This document shows, in pieces, positions 47,690-58,500 of a stretch of 64,000 bases of DNA. The stretch's first letter is position 1; each line of letters opens with the position of its first letter. The notes below the pieces were generated by a model, which did not search any database, was not told where the DNA came from, and worked only from the letters and a program-made list of their open reading frames with translations. This stretch comes from Trissonchulus latispiculum (lineage: Eukaryota; Nematoda; Enoplea; Enoplida; Ironidae): the NCBI GenBank assembly GCA_030248195.1, contig JASAND010030650.1, positions 19,823-83,822 of the forward strand. The letters are read 5' to 3'. A program made the position numbers and the translations under genes.

Positions 47690-48749
47690 TCTATTACCAT
47701 TTTAGTTTACTTTTATTCTCTTCGTACTTCAGATAAAATTAAAATTTTTCTGAAAATTACTGTTCTTGTATAAATTCCGTATTGTAAATCTAATCTGGTT
47801 ATGAACTTAGGTAACATCAGCTATATACAAAATTGGACTTGTTTAGAACATCTGCTTTTAATTCCTTAGCTTGTTGTTATATCTCAGTATAATTTCTTTG
47901 TTATTGGAGTTTTTTGATTAAAGTGCAAATGGTTTTTGCATGGTTGAAATATTATATATAAATTTTCATCCATTAAACATATAAGCCAAAAGTATTTTTC
48001 ACAAGTTTCAAAGAAAGTCGAAATGCACAATTTCTCCAACTTGTATTAAACGAAATTTCTTCCTTTTGGCTAGCTTCATCAGGATTTATTTTTAAAAACC
48101 ATTGCTATTTGTTCCATCCATAATTTTTTAGTAATTCGGTTGGTCTGCGCACTGGATTAATTACTAAACAAGGAGCAATAAACTTACGTAGTCCATATTT
48201 AAAGTCCAATCTCTGTTTAAACAGTTAAAAAGATTAAATTTAAGCTAAAACTGACATTTGATTATACGGCAGCGCACTCTATAATTTTGAAATAGCGTAG
48301 GTCGACGGTAAGGCTTCAATAATTTCAATTCAGCATTAGGTATACTTAAATTTAAAAGTTTCGGCGGTCTTGTGCTATCTAATTTGAGTTATTATATAAG
48401 TATTATTTTTGTTTTATAATTTATATATATTAATATTCGGAACAACGATACATTAGACATAATTATAACAAATTCGAAACATTCTAAGTAATGCAATAGC
48501 GCCGCAGGCAAAAATTTTTGAATAAATCATATTCTGGTTATAAGAGAATCGCAGTTTTTCAAAAAGTTTTAAAGAAGTTTGATAAAATTCTTGAAAATTT
48601 TAATAAAATTTTGTTTTTGATAATAGGCTAAAATTGGTTCCGGTTCCGGTACGTTTTCAAAAACCGGAACCGGAACCGGAACCGGAACCGGAACCGGAAC
48701 CAAAAAGTACCGGAACCGGAACCGGAACCGGAATTCCGGTCGATCCCTA
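47690..48749. mobile_element. hAT-like element copy with GGAACC-rich end (copy 2)
   Basis: Diverged homologue of 33830-34963. The end is a longer run of GGAACC hexamers (48645-48735), then TTCCGGTCGATCCCTA. Confidence 0.68.
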
Positions 48750-48959
48750 GTAACCAGGAATAATAAACCATAATCTGTTTTTACAAGACGCACTTCATTT
48801 TCAGCAAATCTTTTTTGTCATCGCTGCCAGCATACACCATTAGCTTCTCTGTCACAGGTCTAGTATATTCACTAAAATCTGACTGAATGCTCTATCAGAA
48901 TCGTATGGGCAGAAACACGAAGGAAAAGACATAGAGGAACCACTCCCTGTGGTCTGTCC

Positions 48960-49158
48960 GCGCGGCGTCAATATGAGCCCGAGAAAGGGAGCTGCTTATA
49001 TTAAACTTTTAAATCTTGTCCTTTACACAAGTAAATGCTGGCTCATATTACACATTTTAAATCTTGCCTTTTCTCGAATTGATTGCTGTCCTTCTGTCTG
49101 GCTCGTATTGTATTTTTTATGCGACTGCAAGGAGCATTTTTCTGCTTGTCCTATTTCT
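48960..49158. mobile_element. Right-arm remnant of a fold-back element
   Basis: GGCGTCAATATGAGCCCGAG ... TGCGACTGCAAGGAGCATTT ... GCTTGTCCTATTTC parallels the right arm of fold-back 3 at 54306-54500. The left arm is missing. Confidence 0.65.
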
Positions 49159-49439
49159 TTTTTGGAAGTGTCCCTACGGTCCATTAACAATTCCTATAGT
49201 AGTTTACATTGCAGCATACCCCATGTCCACCACTGGATTCATCGAAAGCTACAAATTTTCAGCTCATGACTTACCTTACCTAGCACACTCCTTCTCAAGG
49301 CAATGAGGCACTTGTACAAGGGCAAGCCTTCAGGCCGCTACAACTTCTCTTTTTCAAGTTACAGGGCATGCTGCACGGTGCAACGGTTGTGGCGTCGCAA
49401 TGCAGCACGACAGCAGCTTCGCACAGCAATTGTAATACT

Positions 49440-50138
49440 CTCGTCGTGTCCATCAGCGATCCCGATTTACGCACTGTATATGGACACCTCCAAATGGCCG
49501 AAAATAGCCGTTTTTGGGTACTTTTCCCAACTTTGACCCTGGGCGAGGAACCACGGGCACCATAACAGACCGAGGGTCACATCCGTCGGTTTCGGCGATA
49601 TGCTCATCGTTTTCAGCGACCCCGATTTACTATATAAGCGCACCACCAAATGGCCGAAAAACGCCATTTTGGACGACTTTTTGACAATTTTCTATATTGG
49701 GACCTTCGAAAATTGTCCAAGTCCGAATGTTCGTGAGCCCATGTTTGACAGTCTGTAAAAATCGCTAGGGGCCGAACTGGGCCAAAATAATCAATAGTGA
49801 ACAGGTTCATGGTTTTGCTAACAAGATAATAACAGGTGAAAGTTGCCACCATAAGGCATGTGAAAAATCCTTTGGTGAGTTACGGGACATAAAGCGTAAA
49901 GGAGAAGCATCAGAGAAAAAACCCTCACCTAGAAAGTAGGTCTGAAAAATTAAAATTTTCAAAGTTCATTCTTTCCGGGCAAGTTTGGTATCATTCGAAA
50001 GCTCTTGGCGTGAGGATTTCAAAAATGTAACATTTAGCTCTGTACTAATTAGTTACGCCTAATTAAGTGGTTTGAAAACACGCGAAGTGCCTTTTTGGCG
50101 CATATTATGGGGGCTCTCCGAGCTCCCCCATGATATGA
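49440..50138. mobile_element. Hairpin-ended element (CATATTATGGGGG end), related to 57420-58014
   Basis: It ends in an imperfect hairpin CATATTATGGGGGCTCTCCG / AGCTCCCCCATGATATG. Shares TCACATCCGTCGGTTTCGGC, CAGCGACCCCGATTTACTAT, TTTGGTATCATTCGAAAGCT and AAGTGCCTTT with 57420-58014. It has an internal duplication of about 150 bp (49467 and 49613). Confidence 0.7.
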
Positions 50139-50208
50139 GCAAAACTGACGACTCACAGCAAATTTTAAATTATTTCTGATTATAAAACAGAAGAGCATGA
50201 GCACTTAC

Positions 50209-50303
50209 ATCAACACTTTCAACAAAAGACCGCTTCTTCGTTGCCTTAAGAAACCCGTCCGAATGCCAACCAGGTCGAACTTCGATAATCTCGGACACAT
50301 CTA
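50209..50303 (-). CDS. Possible upstream calsyntenin exon (uncertain)
   Basis: It is flanked by a good acceptor (CTTTTAG) and a strong donor (GAT|GTAAGT). Only one frame is fully open, reading VSEIIEVRPGWHSDGFLKAT and KKRSFVESVD. The P-G-W is reminiscent of the T-P-G-W-Q-G-W that follows the second cadherin domain in calsyntenins. Against it: it leaves in phase 0, but the exon at 22696 needs phase 1, so they cannot be joined directly with these sites. Either a small exon lies between, or another donor is used, or it belongs to something else. Confidence 0.35.
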
Positions 50304-50630
50304 CTAAAAGGCAAAAACACACGTGTGTACTTTAAAATCTTAACTTCTACAGTACACAAACAGTTTACAGGGCTGTTGCGCGGCCTTCCTCAGAAAAAAG
50401 GAATAAAAAAGGAATTTTGAAACAGAAAAAAAGGAAAAAAGGAATTTCCCCGATGAAAACTGGCAAAAATAACAAACTTTAAAGGCTATTTTTTTGCTAC
50501 TACGCTAACGCATTAATATTATTTTTGCTTTAAAAACTTGTGCTGATCGGAGCGATTTTTGTATATTGACATCTGAAAATGGCTCCTAAAATCTGTACTA
50601 CCGCCTGTAAACTTTTATGCATATATACAC

Positions 50631-51007
50631 TAGGGATGCACCGGGGCCTGGCCCCGGCCCCGGCCCCGGTGGTCAGGCCCCGGTACCGACCGGGGCCAAA
50701 AATTAGCAAAATTTTGTAAATTTTTGACATTTTTTTGACCAAAATTTTGAATTTTCGAAAGTCAAAAAGTCTTACAAATAGTTTGTTTTCCCGCTGATAT
50801 GAATGAAAACAACGATAGTAACGTTTGTATATCAAAAATTATTGCAAAATTTAAATTTGCAAGAAAATTTTTGAAAATTTTCAATTTGGACCCCCAATTT
50901 TTAGGCCCCGGCCCCGGCCCCGGCCGGGGCCACGATGAGGTCCCGGCCCCGGTAGTGGCGGCCCCGGTAGTGGCGGCCCCGGTAGTGGCGGCCCCGGTGC
51001 ATCTCTA
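50631..51007. mobile_element. hAT-like MITE, perfect 8-bp target duplication ATATACAC
   Basis: Ends TAGGGATGCACCGGGGCC and GGCCCCGGTGCATCTCTA. Identical octamers ATATACAC at 50623-50630 and 51008-51015. Subterminal GGCCCC hexamers at both sides, AT-rich centre, 377 bp, no transposase. 8-bp duplications and the TAGGGATG... end are hAT features. Confidence 0.9.
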
Positions 51008-51247
51008 ATATACACACAGACTTATAGTAGGTAGGGACTAGACAGTGGTGGACTTTTTAGATTTTCATAAGTTGGAAAATTTTCAGATTTTTAATGAGGA
51101 ACTTTCAGATAAGTTGGAATTTGGAAAAATTAAGTGCTGGAAAATGTTCGAAAATTCCAAAAAATGGTCCAGATTCAAGTAACGGAATGCCTGGTATATA
51201 CTTCAAAAGCAACACTGAAGCTATATTCTTCCACTATAAGTAGTGTC

Positions 51248-51345
51248 TAGAGATGCGCCGGGGCCGCCACTGCCGGAGCCGGGGCCTGGAAATTGAGGGT
51301 CTATATTAAAAATTTTCAAAAATCTTTAAACCCTAGGTGGGAAGG
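51248..51345. mobile_element. Truncated copy of the GGGGCC hAT-like family
   Basis: TAGAGATGCGCCGGGGCCGC, GGAGCCGGGGCCTGGAAATT and AAAATTTTCAAAAATC match the 50631 copy; the other end is missing. Confidence 0.6.
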
Positions 51346-52281
51346 TAGTCGATAAAATTGAGAAAAGTGAGAAAAGAGAAAGAGAACTAAAATTGAAATA
51401 GCACAAACATTTTTTGTTCAAAAAATTTTAGCTCCAGAAGTTTTCACTATTCCAGAAAGAAAAGCAATTATCTCGGATGACAAAATTAAATAGAACCGGT
51501 CCAGGTTAACACGAACCTCCTATCAAATTCCGCATTGTTAATACATATAACTTTTTTAAACTGTATAAATAAGCTCGCATTCATAAAGAAAACATGCTGT
51601 CATACTAAACTATTTCAGATAATATTTCAAAATCTCAACGATAAAACGAGAAGTTTAGATAATGTTCGAATTTTCTGCAAAGTCCTGGAAACGACCTTCA
51701 ACCATCAAAATTTATATGGTCTTAGCGTTGCGTAACAAAAATAACATGTGCTGAAAATTTGCTATTTCGTACACTCTAGAAACTGCAAAAACTCAGCCGT
51801 TACTATAGCTTAAAACAACACTTTTCCAGCCAAATAGATCAAAATACAAAACGTAAAGCCAAGTCAAGTTATTATTAAATACGTCCAAAATATAAAACCA
51901 ACTTTGAAATTAAAATCCATACGATCACATCCCGGCGAAGCCGGAAATTTTTGAAAAAATATGGGCAAAAACGTAAATTTTGCTTAAAAAGTCTGTAAAT
52001 TCCTAGACTTACTGAAGTCAGTCAGAAAAAAGGAAATAAAAGGAATTTTGGGCGAAAAAAGGAAATAAACGGAAGGTCTCGAAAAAAAGGAAATAAAAGA
52101 AAAAAGGAACCGCAACAGGCCTGAGTTTAATTTATGTAATGTGCAGGTCCGCAACCAGCATTTTAGAAAGGGGAGGTCGAAGGTCAAGCCCAAAAGTAAT
52201 TTAGTTCGGAGCCCATTTAAGAGTGCCAGACAAGAGCAGTGTTTGTATATACGTATGTTTATGAAAAATTCCGGTTGTGAA
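51346..52281. other. AT-rich non-coding sequence, nothing recognised
   Basis: Open frames on both strands lack domains. CCCGGCGAAGCCGG at 51931 resembles the small hairpin in the G-tract elements. Confidence 0.4.
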
Positions 52282-52565
52282 AGTAAAGAAACAAGTTTGG
52301 AAAATGCTAATATGAGCTGGAGTCTGTTAGTAGGCTCAATATGGCGCTCTGGCAGCTGAGACGTAGCTCTGCACCTTATAACTGGTGACACTTAACTTAT
52401 TCAGAGCTCATATATACTGTATGGCACAGTTTTGCACGGTGAGATGTTTCTATAATGCCTTATCACTATGTTCGCAACAGCTGTCGTTTTGCCTGCGGCG
52501 CCAATACGAGGCTGCTAAGGACTCCAGCTCATAATACGTAGCATTTTTCAAACTTGTTTCTTTAC
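52282..52565. mobile_element. Small fold-back element (~285 bp)
   Basis: AGTAAAGAAACAAGTTTGGA ... GCTAATATGAGCTGGAGTC (52282-52330) is the inverted copy of 52510-52563. It shares the AATGCT...ATATGAGC layout of the larger fold-backs and directly abuts fold-back 3. Confidence 0.75.
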
Positions 52566-54491
52566 ACAAGTAGGAAAAATGCTCCTTGCAGTCGCATGAA
52601 AAAGTTAATATGAGCTATGATGGCCAACATTTAAGCGTGTCAAGGACAAGACTTAAAATGTTTAATATGAGCCAGCATCTAAATATGTAGAGGACAAGAT
52701 GTAAATGTCGCAGTCTAAAAGCATTTTCCGTCTAATTGCAATTAGACGGAGAATTTCAGTCTAATTGCAATTGGGCTAGTCTAATAGCATGAGACTGAGC
52801 AAAATGCTGTTAGACTGAAAATTTTCAGTCTAATTGTAATTAGACGTACTATTGTTCGTCTAATTGCAATTGGGCGAACAGAGCCTCGTCTAATTGCATT
52901 TTGATGTAAAATGTTTTGGTTTATGTATAAGAACAGCGATTCACTGTAACTGTATATGGAGAAGGGCACATAAAGTCGAAAAGATATTACGTCATTAAGA
53001 ATAGCTTTGAAAACATAGTATATAGAATTAGAATTAGACTTTGGAAACGTGAAAACTTTAAAGGATTTAAAGGATACTCCAAAGGCTTTTGAAAACATAG
53101 TAGAAATTATCTACAATTTATCAGAATTTGAAGACTTTCAAAAGCTTAAAATTTTCAAATTTTGACTGTCGAACTAATATTTGGATCTCAATTTTTTATA
53201 CAATTTTTACAATATTCTTTATTTTACACGCACATTTTTATTATTGCATAGAAACCATCAAAGTAAAAATGGGTTAAAATAAAAAAGTAACAGTAAACAG
53301 TATATAACATTCTTTCAAAACGGTAACAGTAATTCACAAATAACTGCGAACCCCCACAAAACCAAACCTTTTATGCAATAAAATGAATTTTCTTGTTAAA
53401 ACTATTTCCTCCCCAGTGCTCAATACTTGCAATCCAAATTAAAGTTCGATTGGTCAAGGTTTGACAGATTTTGGATGTCTTAAAATTAAAAGTAAATTAT
53501 ATATAGATGTGTGCACTAACGTCTTCAAATTTTCAATATCTAAACGAAAAGTATTTAATATTTAATATATGTTTTTAAAGCTATACTTAAAATTTATCTT
53601 TTCGACTTTATGTGCCCTTCTCCGTATACAGTTACAGTGAAGCGCTGTTCTTATACATAAACCAAAACATTTTACATCAAAATGCAATTAGACGAGGCTC
53701 TGTTCGCCCAATCGCAATTAGACGAACAATAGTACGTCTAATTGCAATTAGACTGAAAATTTTCAGTCTAACAGCATTTAGCTCAGTCTCATGCTATTAG
53801 ACTAGCCCAATTGCAATTAGACTGAAATTCTCCGTCTAATTGCAATTAGACAAAAAATGCTTTTAGACTGCGACATAAACGTCTAACATGAGCCGCTACG
53901 TTTCTCTTGGGCTCATATTGACGCTCACTTTGGTTACGCCTGTGGTACGTGTCCTCTAAACAGACATTATTAAACCTAGCCAGCAAAGACTGAATATTAA
54001 TACTGGCGTATACGTTTAGCAAAAATCAGAATTGCCAGATTTTTCAACTTCACTTCAAAAAATGTGTTTGTTTTACGACGCTGCTTCAGATCTCACTATA
54101 CGTATGTACATGTATATAAATTATTAACAAAAGCAATCAATATAAACCTGAATAAGGAAATAAACATTAGAACTGTCACAGACGATATATACTTACCTAG
54201 TGAGATTTCATCCAGCCTTACCATCCTTGCATATGCAAACCATCCTAACCTTTTGACTATCTGAAGAAAGCCTTTGTATCTACAAAATATATTAGCCATT
54301 TCATTTGCGTCAATATGAGCCCAAGAGAAACGTAGCGGCTCATGTTAGACGTTTACATCTTGTCCTCTACATATTTAGATGCTGGCTCATATTAAACATT
54401 TTAAGTCTTGTCCTTGACACGCTTAAATGTTGGCCATCATAGCTCATATTAACTTTTTCATGCGACTGCAAGGAGCATTTTTCCTACTTGT
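52566..54491. mobile_element. Fold-back element 3, interrupted by a 1.17-kb insertion
   Basis: Outer arms: ACAAGTAGGAAAAATGCTCC (52566) and GGAGCATTTTTCCTACTTGT (to 54491). Without the insert at 52706-53875 the left arm continues at 53876-53934 and pairs with 54306-54350, so the original element was about 750 bp, like elements 1 and 2. The loop 53935-54305 is AT-rich. Confidence 0.9.
52706..53875. mobile_element. 1170-bp TIR element built of GTCTAATTGCAATTAGAC palindromes, 4-bp duplication TAAA
   Basis: Ends TGTCGCAGTCTAAAAGCATT and AATGCTTTTAGACTGCGACA. Inverted arms of about 285 bp consist of repeated GTCTAATTGCAATTAGAC blocks, then a unique part shared inverted (TGTGCCCTTCTC...). TAAA flanks at 52702-52705 and 53876-53879. 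The other arm of the host fold-back shows the empty site (GATGTAAACGTCTAAC). No transposase. Confidence 0.9.
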
Positions 54492-54689
54492 CCTATTTCA
54501 TTTTTGGTATTGTATCAGAGTGTGATACCATCCATAATGGGTGGGTTTTAACTTATATATAGCAAGCCTGAAGGATTTTGTATTGTTACCTCCACTCCAG
54601 CTATATATATAATGAAACAATCTTTGCCACATTCATTTTAGCTAAAGATATAATGAAACAATCTTGGCCGCATTCATTTTAGAGGTTGA

Positions 54690-57420
54690 CAATTTTTCGC
54701 GTTTTTGAACTTACATGCTTGACAACACACGAATGTACCCTCTCCGCAGAGCGATGGAACCACTTTTCGTGGGTGCTATAATGACAAAAGTTGATCGCCT
54801 TGCCAAGGGCTTTCATTTGATACCAAACTTGACCACTTATGAAGACTTTCATTTTTGACCCACACCGGACCACTGTGGGTGGGGCACCTGCCCACAGGTC
54901 CGTGAGGCCACTGTTTGTGGGTGGCATAATGACAAAAGTTGATCGCCTTGCCAAGGGCTTTCATTTGATACCAAACTTGACCACTTTTGAAGACTTTCAT
55001 TTTTGACCCACACCGGACCCACTGTGGGTGGGGCACCCGCCGACAGGACGATGGAGCCACTTTTCGGGTGTGGCATAATGACAAAAGTTGATCGCCTCGC
55101 CAAGGGCTTTCATTTGATACCAAACATGACCACTTTTGAAGACTTTCATTTTTGACCCACACGGGACCCACTGTGGGTGGGGCACCCGCCCATAGGTCCG
55201 TGAGGGCACTTTTAGTGGGTGGCATAATGACAAAAGTTGATCGCCTCGCCAAGGGCTTTCATTTGATACCAAACTTGACCACTTTTGAAGACTTTCATTT
55301 TTGACCCACACCGGACCCACTGTGGGTGGGGCTCCCGCCGACAGATCGGTGGGGCCACTTTTTGGAGGTGGTATAATGACAAAAGTTGATCGCCTCGCCA
55401 AGGGCTTTCATTTGATACCAAACATGACCACTTTTGAAGACTTTCATTTTTGACCCACACCGGACCCACTGTGGGTGGGGCACCCGCCGACAGATCGGTG
55501 GGGCCACTTTTTGGAGGTGGCATAATGACAAAAGTTGATCGCCTCGCCAAGGGCTTTCATTTGATACCAAACATGACCACTTTTGAAGACTTTCATTTTT
55601 GACCCACACCGGACCCACTGTGGGTGGGGCACCCACCGACAGATCGGTGGGGCCACTTTTTGGAGGTGGCATAATGACAAAAGTTGATCGCCTCGCCAAG
55701 GGCTTTCATTTGATACCAAACATGACCACTTTTGAAGACTTTCATTTTTGACCCACACGGGACCCACTGTGGGTGGGGCACCCGCCCATAGGTCCGTGAG
55801 GGCACTTTTAGTGGGTGGCATAATGACAAAAGTTGACCGCCTCGCCAAGGGCTTTCATTTGATACCAAACTTGACCACTTTTGAAGAATTTCACTTTTGA
55901 CCCACACCGGACCCACTGTGGGTGGGGCACCCGCCGACAGATCGGTGGGGCCACTTTTTGGAGGTGGCATAATGACAAAAGTTGATCGCCTCGCCAAGGG
56001 CTTTCATTTGATACCAAACTTGACCACTTTTGAAGACTTTCATTTTTGACCCACACCGGACCCACTGTGGGTGGGGCACCCGCCGACAGATCGGTGGGGC
56101 CACTTTTTGGAGGTGGCATAATGACAAAAGTTGATCGCCTCGCCAAGGGCTTTCATTTGATACCAAACATGACCACTTTTGAAGACTTTCATTTTTGACC
56201 CACACGGGACCCACTGTGGGTGGGGCACCCGCCCATAGGTCCGTGAGGGCACTTTTAGTGGGTGGCATAATGACAAAAGTTGACCGCCTCGCCAAGGGCT
56301 TTCATTTGATACCAAACATGACCACTTTTGAAGACTTTCATTTTTGAGCCACAGCTGACCCACTGTGGGTGGGGCACCCGCCCACAGGACGATGGAGCCA
56401 CTTTTCGGGTGTGGCATAATGACAAAAGTTGATCGCCTTGCCAAGGGCTTTCATTTGATACCAAACATGACCACTTTTGAAGACTTTCATTTTTGACCCA
56501 CACGGGACCCACTGTGGGTGGGGCACCCGCCCACAGGACGATGGAGCCACTTTTCGGGTGTGGCATAATGACAAAAGTTGATCGCCTCGCCAAGGGCTTT
56601 CATTTGATACCAAACATGACCACTTTTGAAGACTTTCATTTTTGAGCCACAGCTGACCCACTGTGGGTGGGGCACCCGCCCACAGGACGATGGAGCCACT
56701 TTTCGGGTGTGGCATAATGACAAAAGTTGATCGCCTCGCCAAGGGCTTTCATTTGATACCAAACATGACCACTTTTGAAGACTTTCATTTTTGAGCCACA
56801 GCTGACCCACTGTGGGTGGGGCACCCGCCCACAGGACGATGGAGCCACTTTTCGGGTGTGGCATAATGACAAAAGTTGATCGCCTTGCCAAGGGCTTTCA
56901 TTTGATACCAAACATGACCACTTTTGAAGACTTTCATTTTTGACCCACACCGGACCCACCGTGGGTGGGGCACCCGCCCACAGGACGATGGAGCCACTTT
57001 TCGGGTGTGGCATAATGACAAAAGTTGATCGCCTCGCCAAGGGCTTTCATTTGATACCAAACATGACCACTTTTGAAGACTTTGATTTTTGAGCCACAGC
57101 TGACCCACTGTGGGTGGGGCACCCGCCCACAGGACGATGGAGCCACTTTTCGGGTGTGGCATAATGACAAAAGTTGATCGCCTCGCCAAGGGCTTTCATT
57201 TGATACCAAACATGACCACTTTTGAAGACTTTCATTTTTGAGCCACAGCTGACCCACTGTAGGTGGGGCACCCGCCCACAGGACGATGGAGCCTCTTTTC
57301 GGGTGTGGCATAATGACAAAAGTTGATCGCCTCGCCAAGGGCTTTCATTTGATACCAAACATGACCACTTTTGAAGACTTTCATTTTTGAGCCACACCGG
57401 AGCCACTGTGGGTGGGCGCT
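54690..57420. repeat. 149-bp tandem array B, about 18 copies
   Basis: Same unit as array A: CTTTCATTTGATACCAAAC, GACCCACACCGGACCCACTG, CACCCGCCCACAGG and ATAATGACAAAAGTTGATCG, at 149-base steps. There are at least three sub-variants of the CAGG...GCCACTTTT segment, and higher-order patterns of neighbouring variants, e.g. CAGGACGATGGAGCCACTTT units together at 56380-57300. Long minus-strand open frames (112-158 codons) come from the repeat. Confidence 0.95.
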
Positions 57421-58075
57421 GTGGGTCAGAGTTCACATCCGTCGGTTTCGGCAGTATGCCCATCGTGTTCAGCGACCCCGATTTACTATATATGGGTACC
57501 ACCCCGAGGCCGAAAAACGCTGTTTTTGCCCGTTTTTAGACTATTTTCAAATTTTCGGACTTAGAAATTTTTCAGCTTGAAGGTGTCCAAAAACGCTATT
57601 TTTTCCATTTTTGACCATCTATAAAAATCGAACCAGATCGAAATTCGGGAAAAAAACATAAACTTGCTAAATGCCATTGCCTAGATAATCAAAAAATAGT
57701 ATAGAAAAATTTTTCCTATGGGCCGTTTGAAAAATCGAGTTAACAGAAAAATGGAAAAAATCATGCTGAATACAGAGAAAAAAAAAAACCCCACTTTCAA
57801 ACCCGTAAGAGAAAGTCGATTTTTTCAAAGTTCATTTTTTCCGGGCAAGTTTGGTATCATTCGAAAGCTCTTGGCCTGGAGATTTCAAAAATGTAAATAT
57901 TAGCTCTTAATTCCTTCCCGTTAATTAGTTATGCCTAATTAGCACTTTTCCAAATCCGCAAAGTGCCTTTATAGCTCATATTATGGGGGGGCTCTCCGAG
58001 CTCCCCCATGATACAAAACCGGAATTTTTCATAGACAGACCACTTGTCTGCGGAGCATTTTGTTTACTTGTTCTA
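57421..58075. mobile_element. Hairpin-ended element (related to 49440-50138) with GGAGCATTTTG...ACTTGT end
   Basis: Shares TCACATCCGTCGGTTTCGGC and TTTGGTATCATTCGAAAGCT with 49440-50138, and ends in CATATTATGGGGG/CCCCCATGATA (57977-58014). It then has GCGGAGCATTTTGTTTACTTGT, the outer end motif of the fold-back family. Confidence 0.65.
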
Positions 58076-58194
58076 TTTTACATGTATATATATTTGACCG
58101 TATAGTTGGCCTTTTGCAGACGAGTTGAGACACGCACATTTTTAAGACCTCCATTCAAACCCCTAAATCAATGAACACTCCAAAACCGGTTTGA

Positions 58195-58500
58195 GTACGT
58201 GGTTCCATGACAAAAATTGCTCAGCTCACCTAGGGCTTTCATTTGATGCCAAATTTGACCACTTTTGGAAAATTTCATATTTGACCAAAAATCGCCTAAG
58301 ACCCCACTCCACCACAGCACCCTTACACAGCCACTTTGGATATGCAGTTCTATGACAAAAGTTGCTCAGCTCACTTAGGGCTTTCATTTGTTACCACATT
58401 TGACCACTTCTGGAAAATTTCATTTTTAACCAAAATGGCCAAGATTCCGCCCCACCCCACCACAGCACTCTACAGCCACTTTGGATATGCAGTTCTATGA
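58195..58500. repeat. ~145-bp tandem repeat, about 2 copies, opposite orientation to 26040-26840
   Basis: CTTTCATTTG at 58236 and 58381 (145 apart). The units are the reverse complement of the 147-bp family (TTGCTCAGCTCAC, AAAATCGCCTAAGACC, CCACCACAGCAC). Confidence 0.8.

Noticed and set aside
54776..57338. A family of 134-residue minus-strand open frames (MARRSTFVIMP...)
   Set aside because: They follow the 149-bp tandem unit exactly, overlap each other in shifting frames, begin at non-ATG codons and read the same DNA in all three frames in turn. They are translations of a non-coding repeat.
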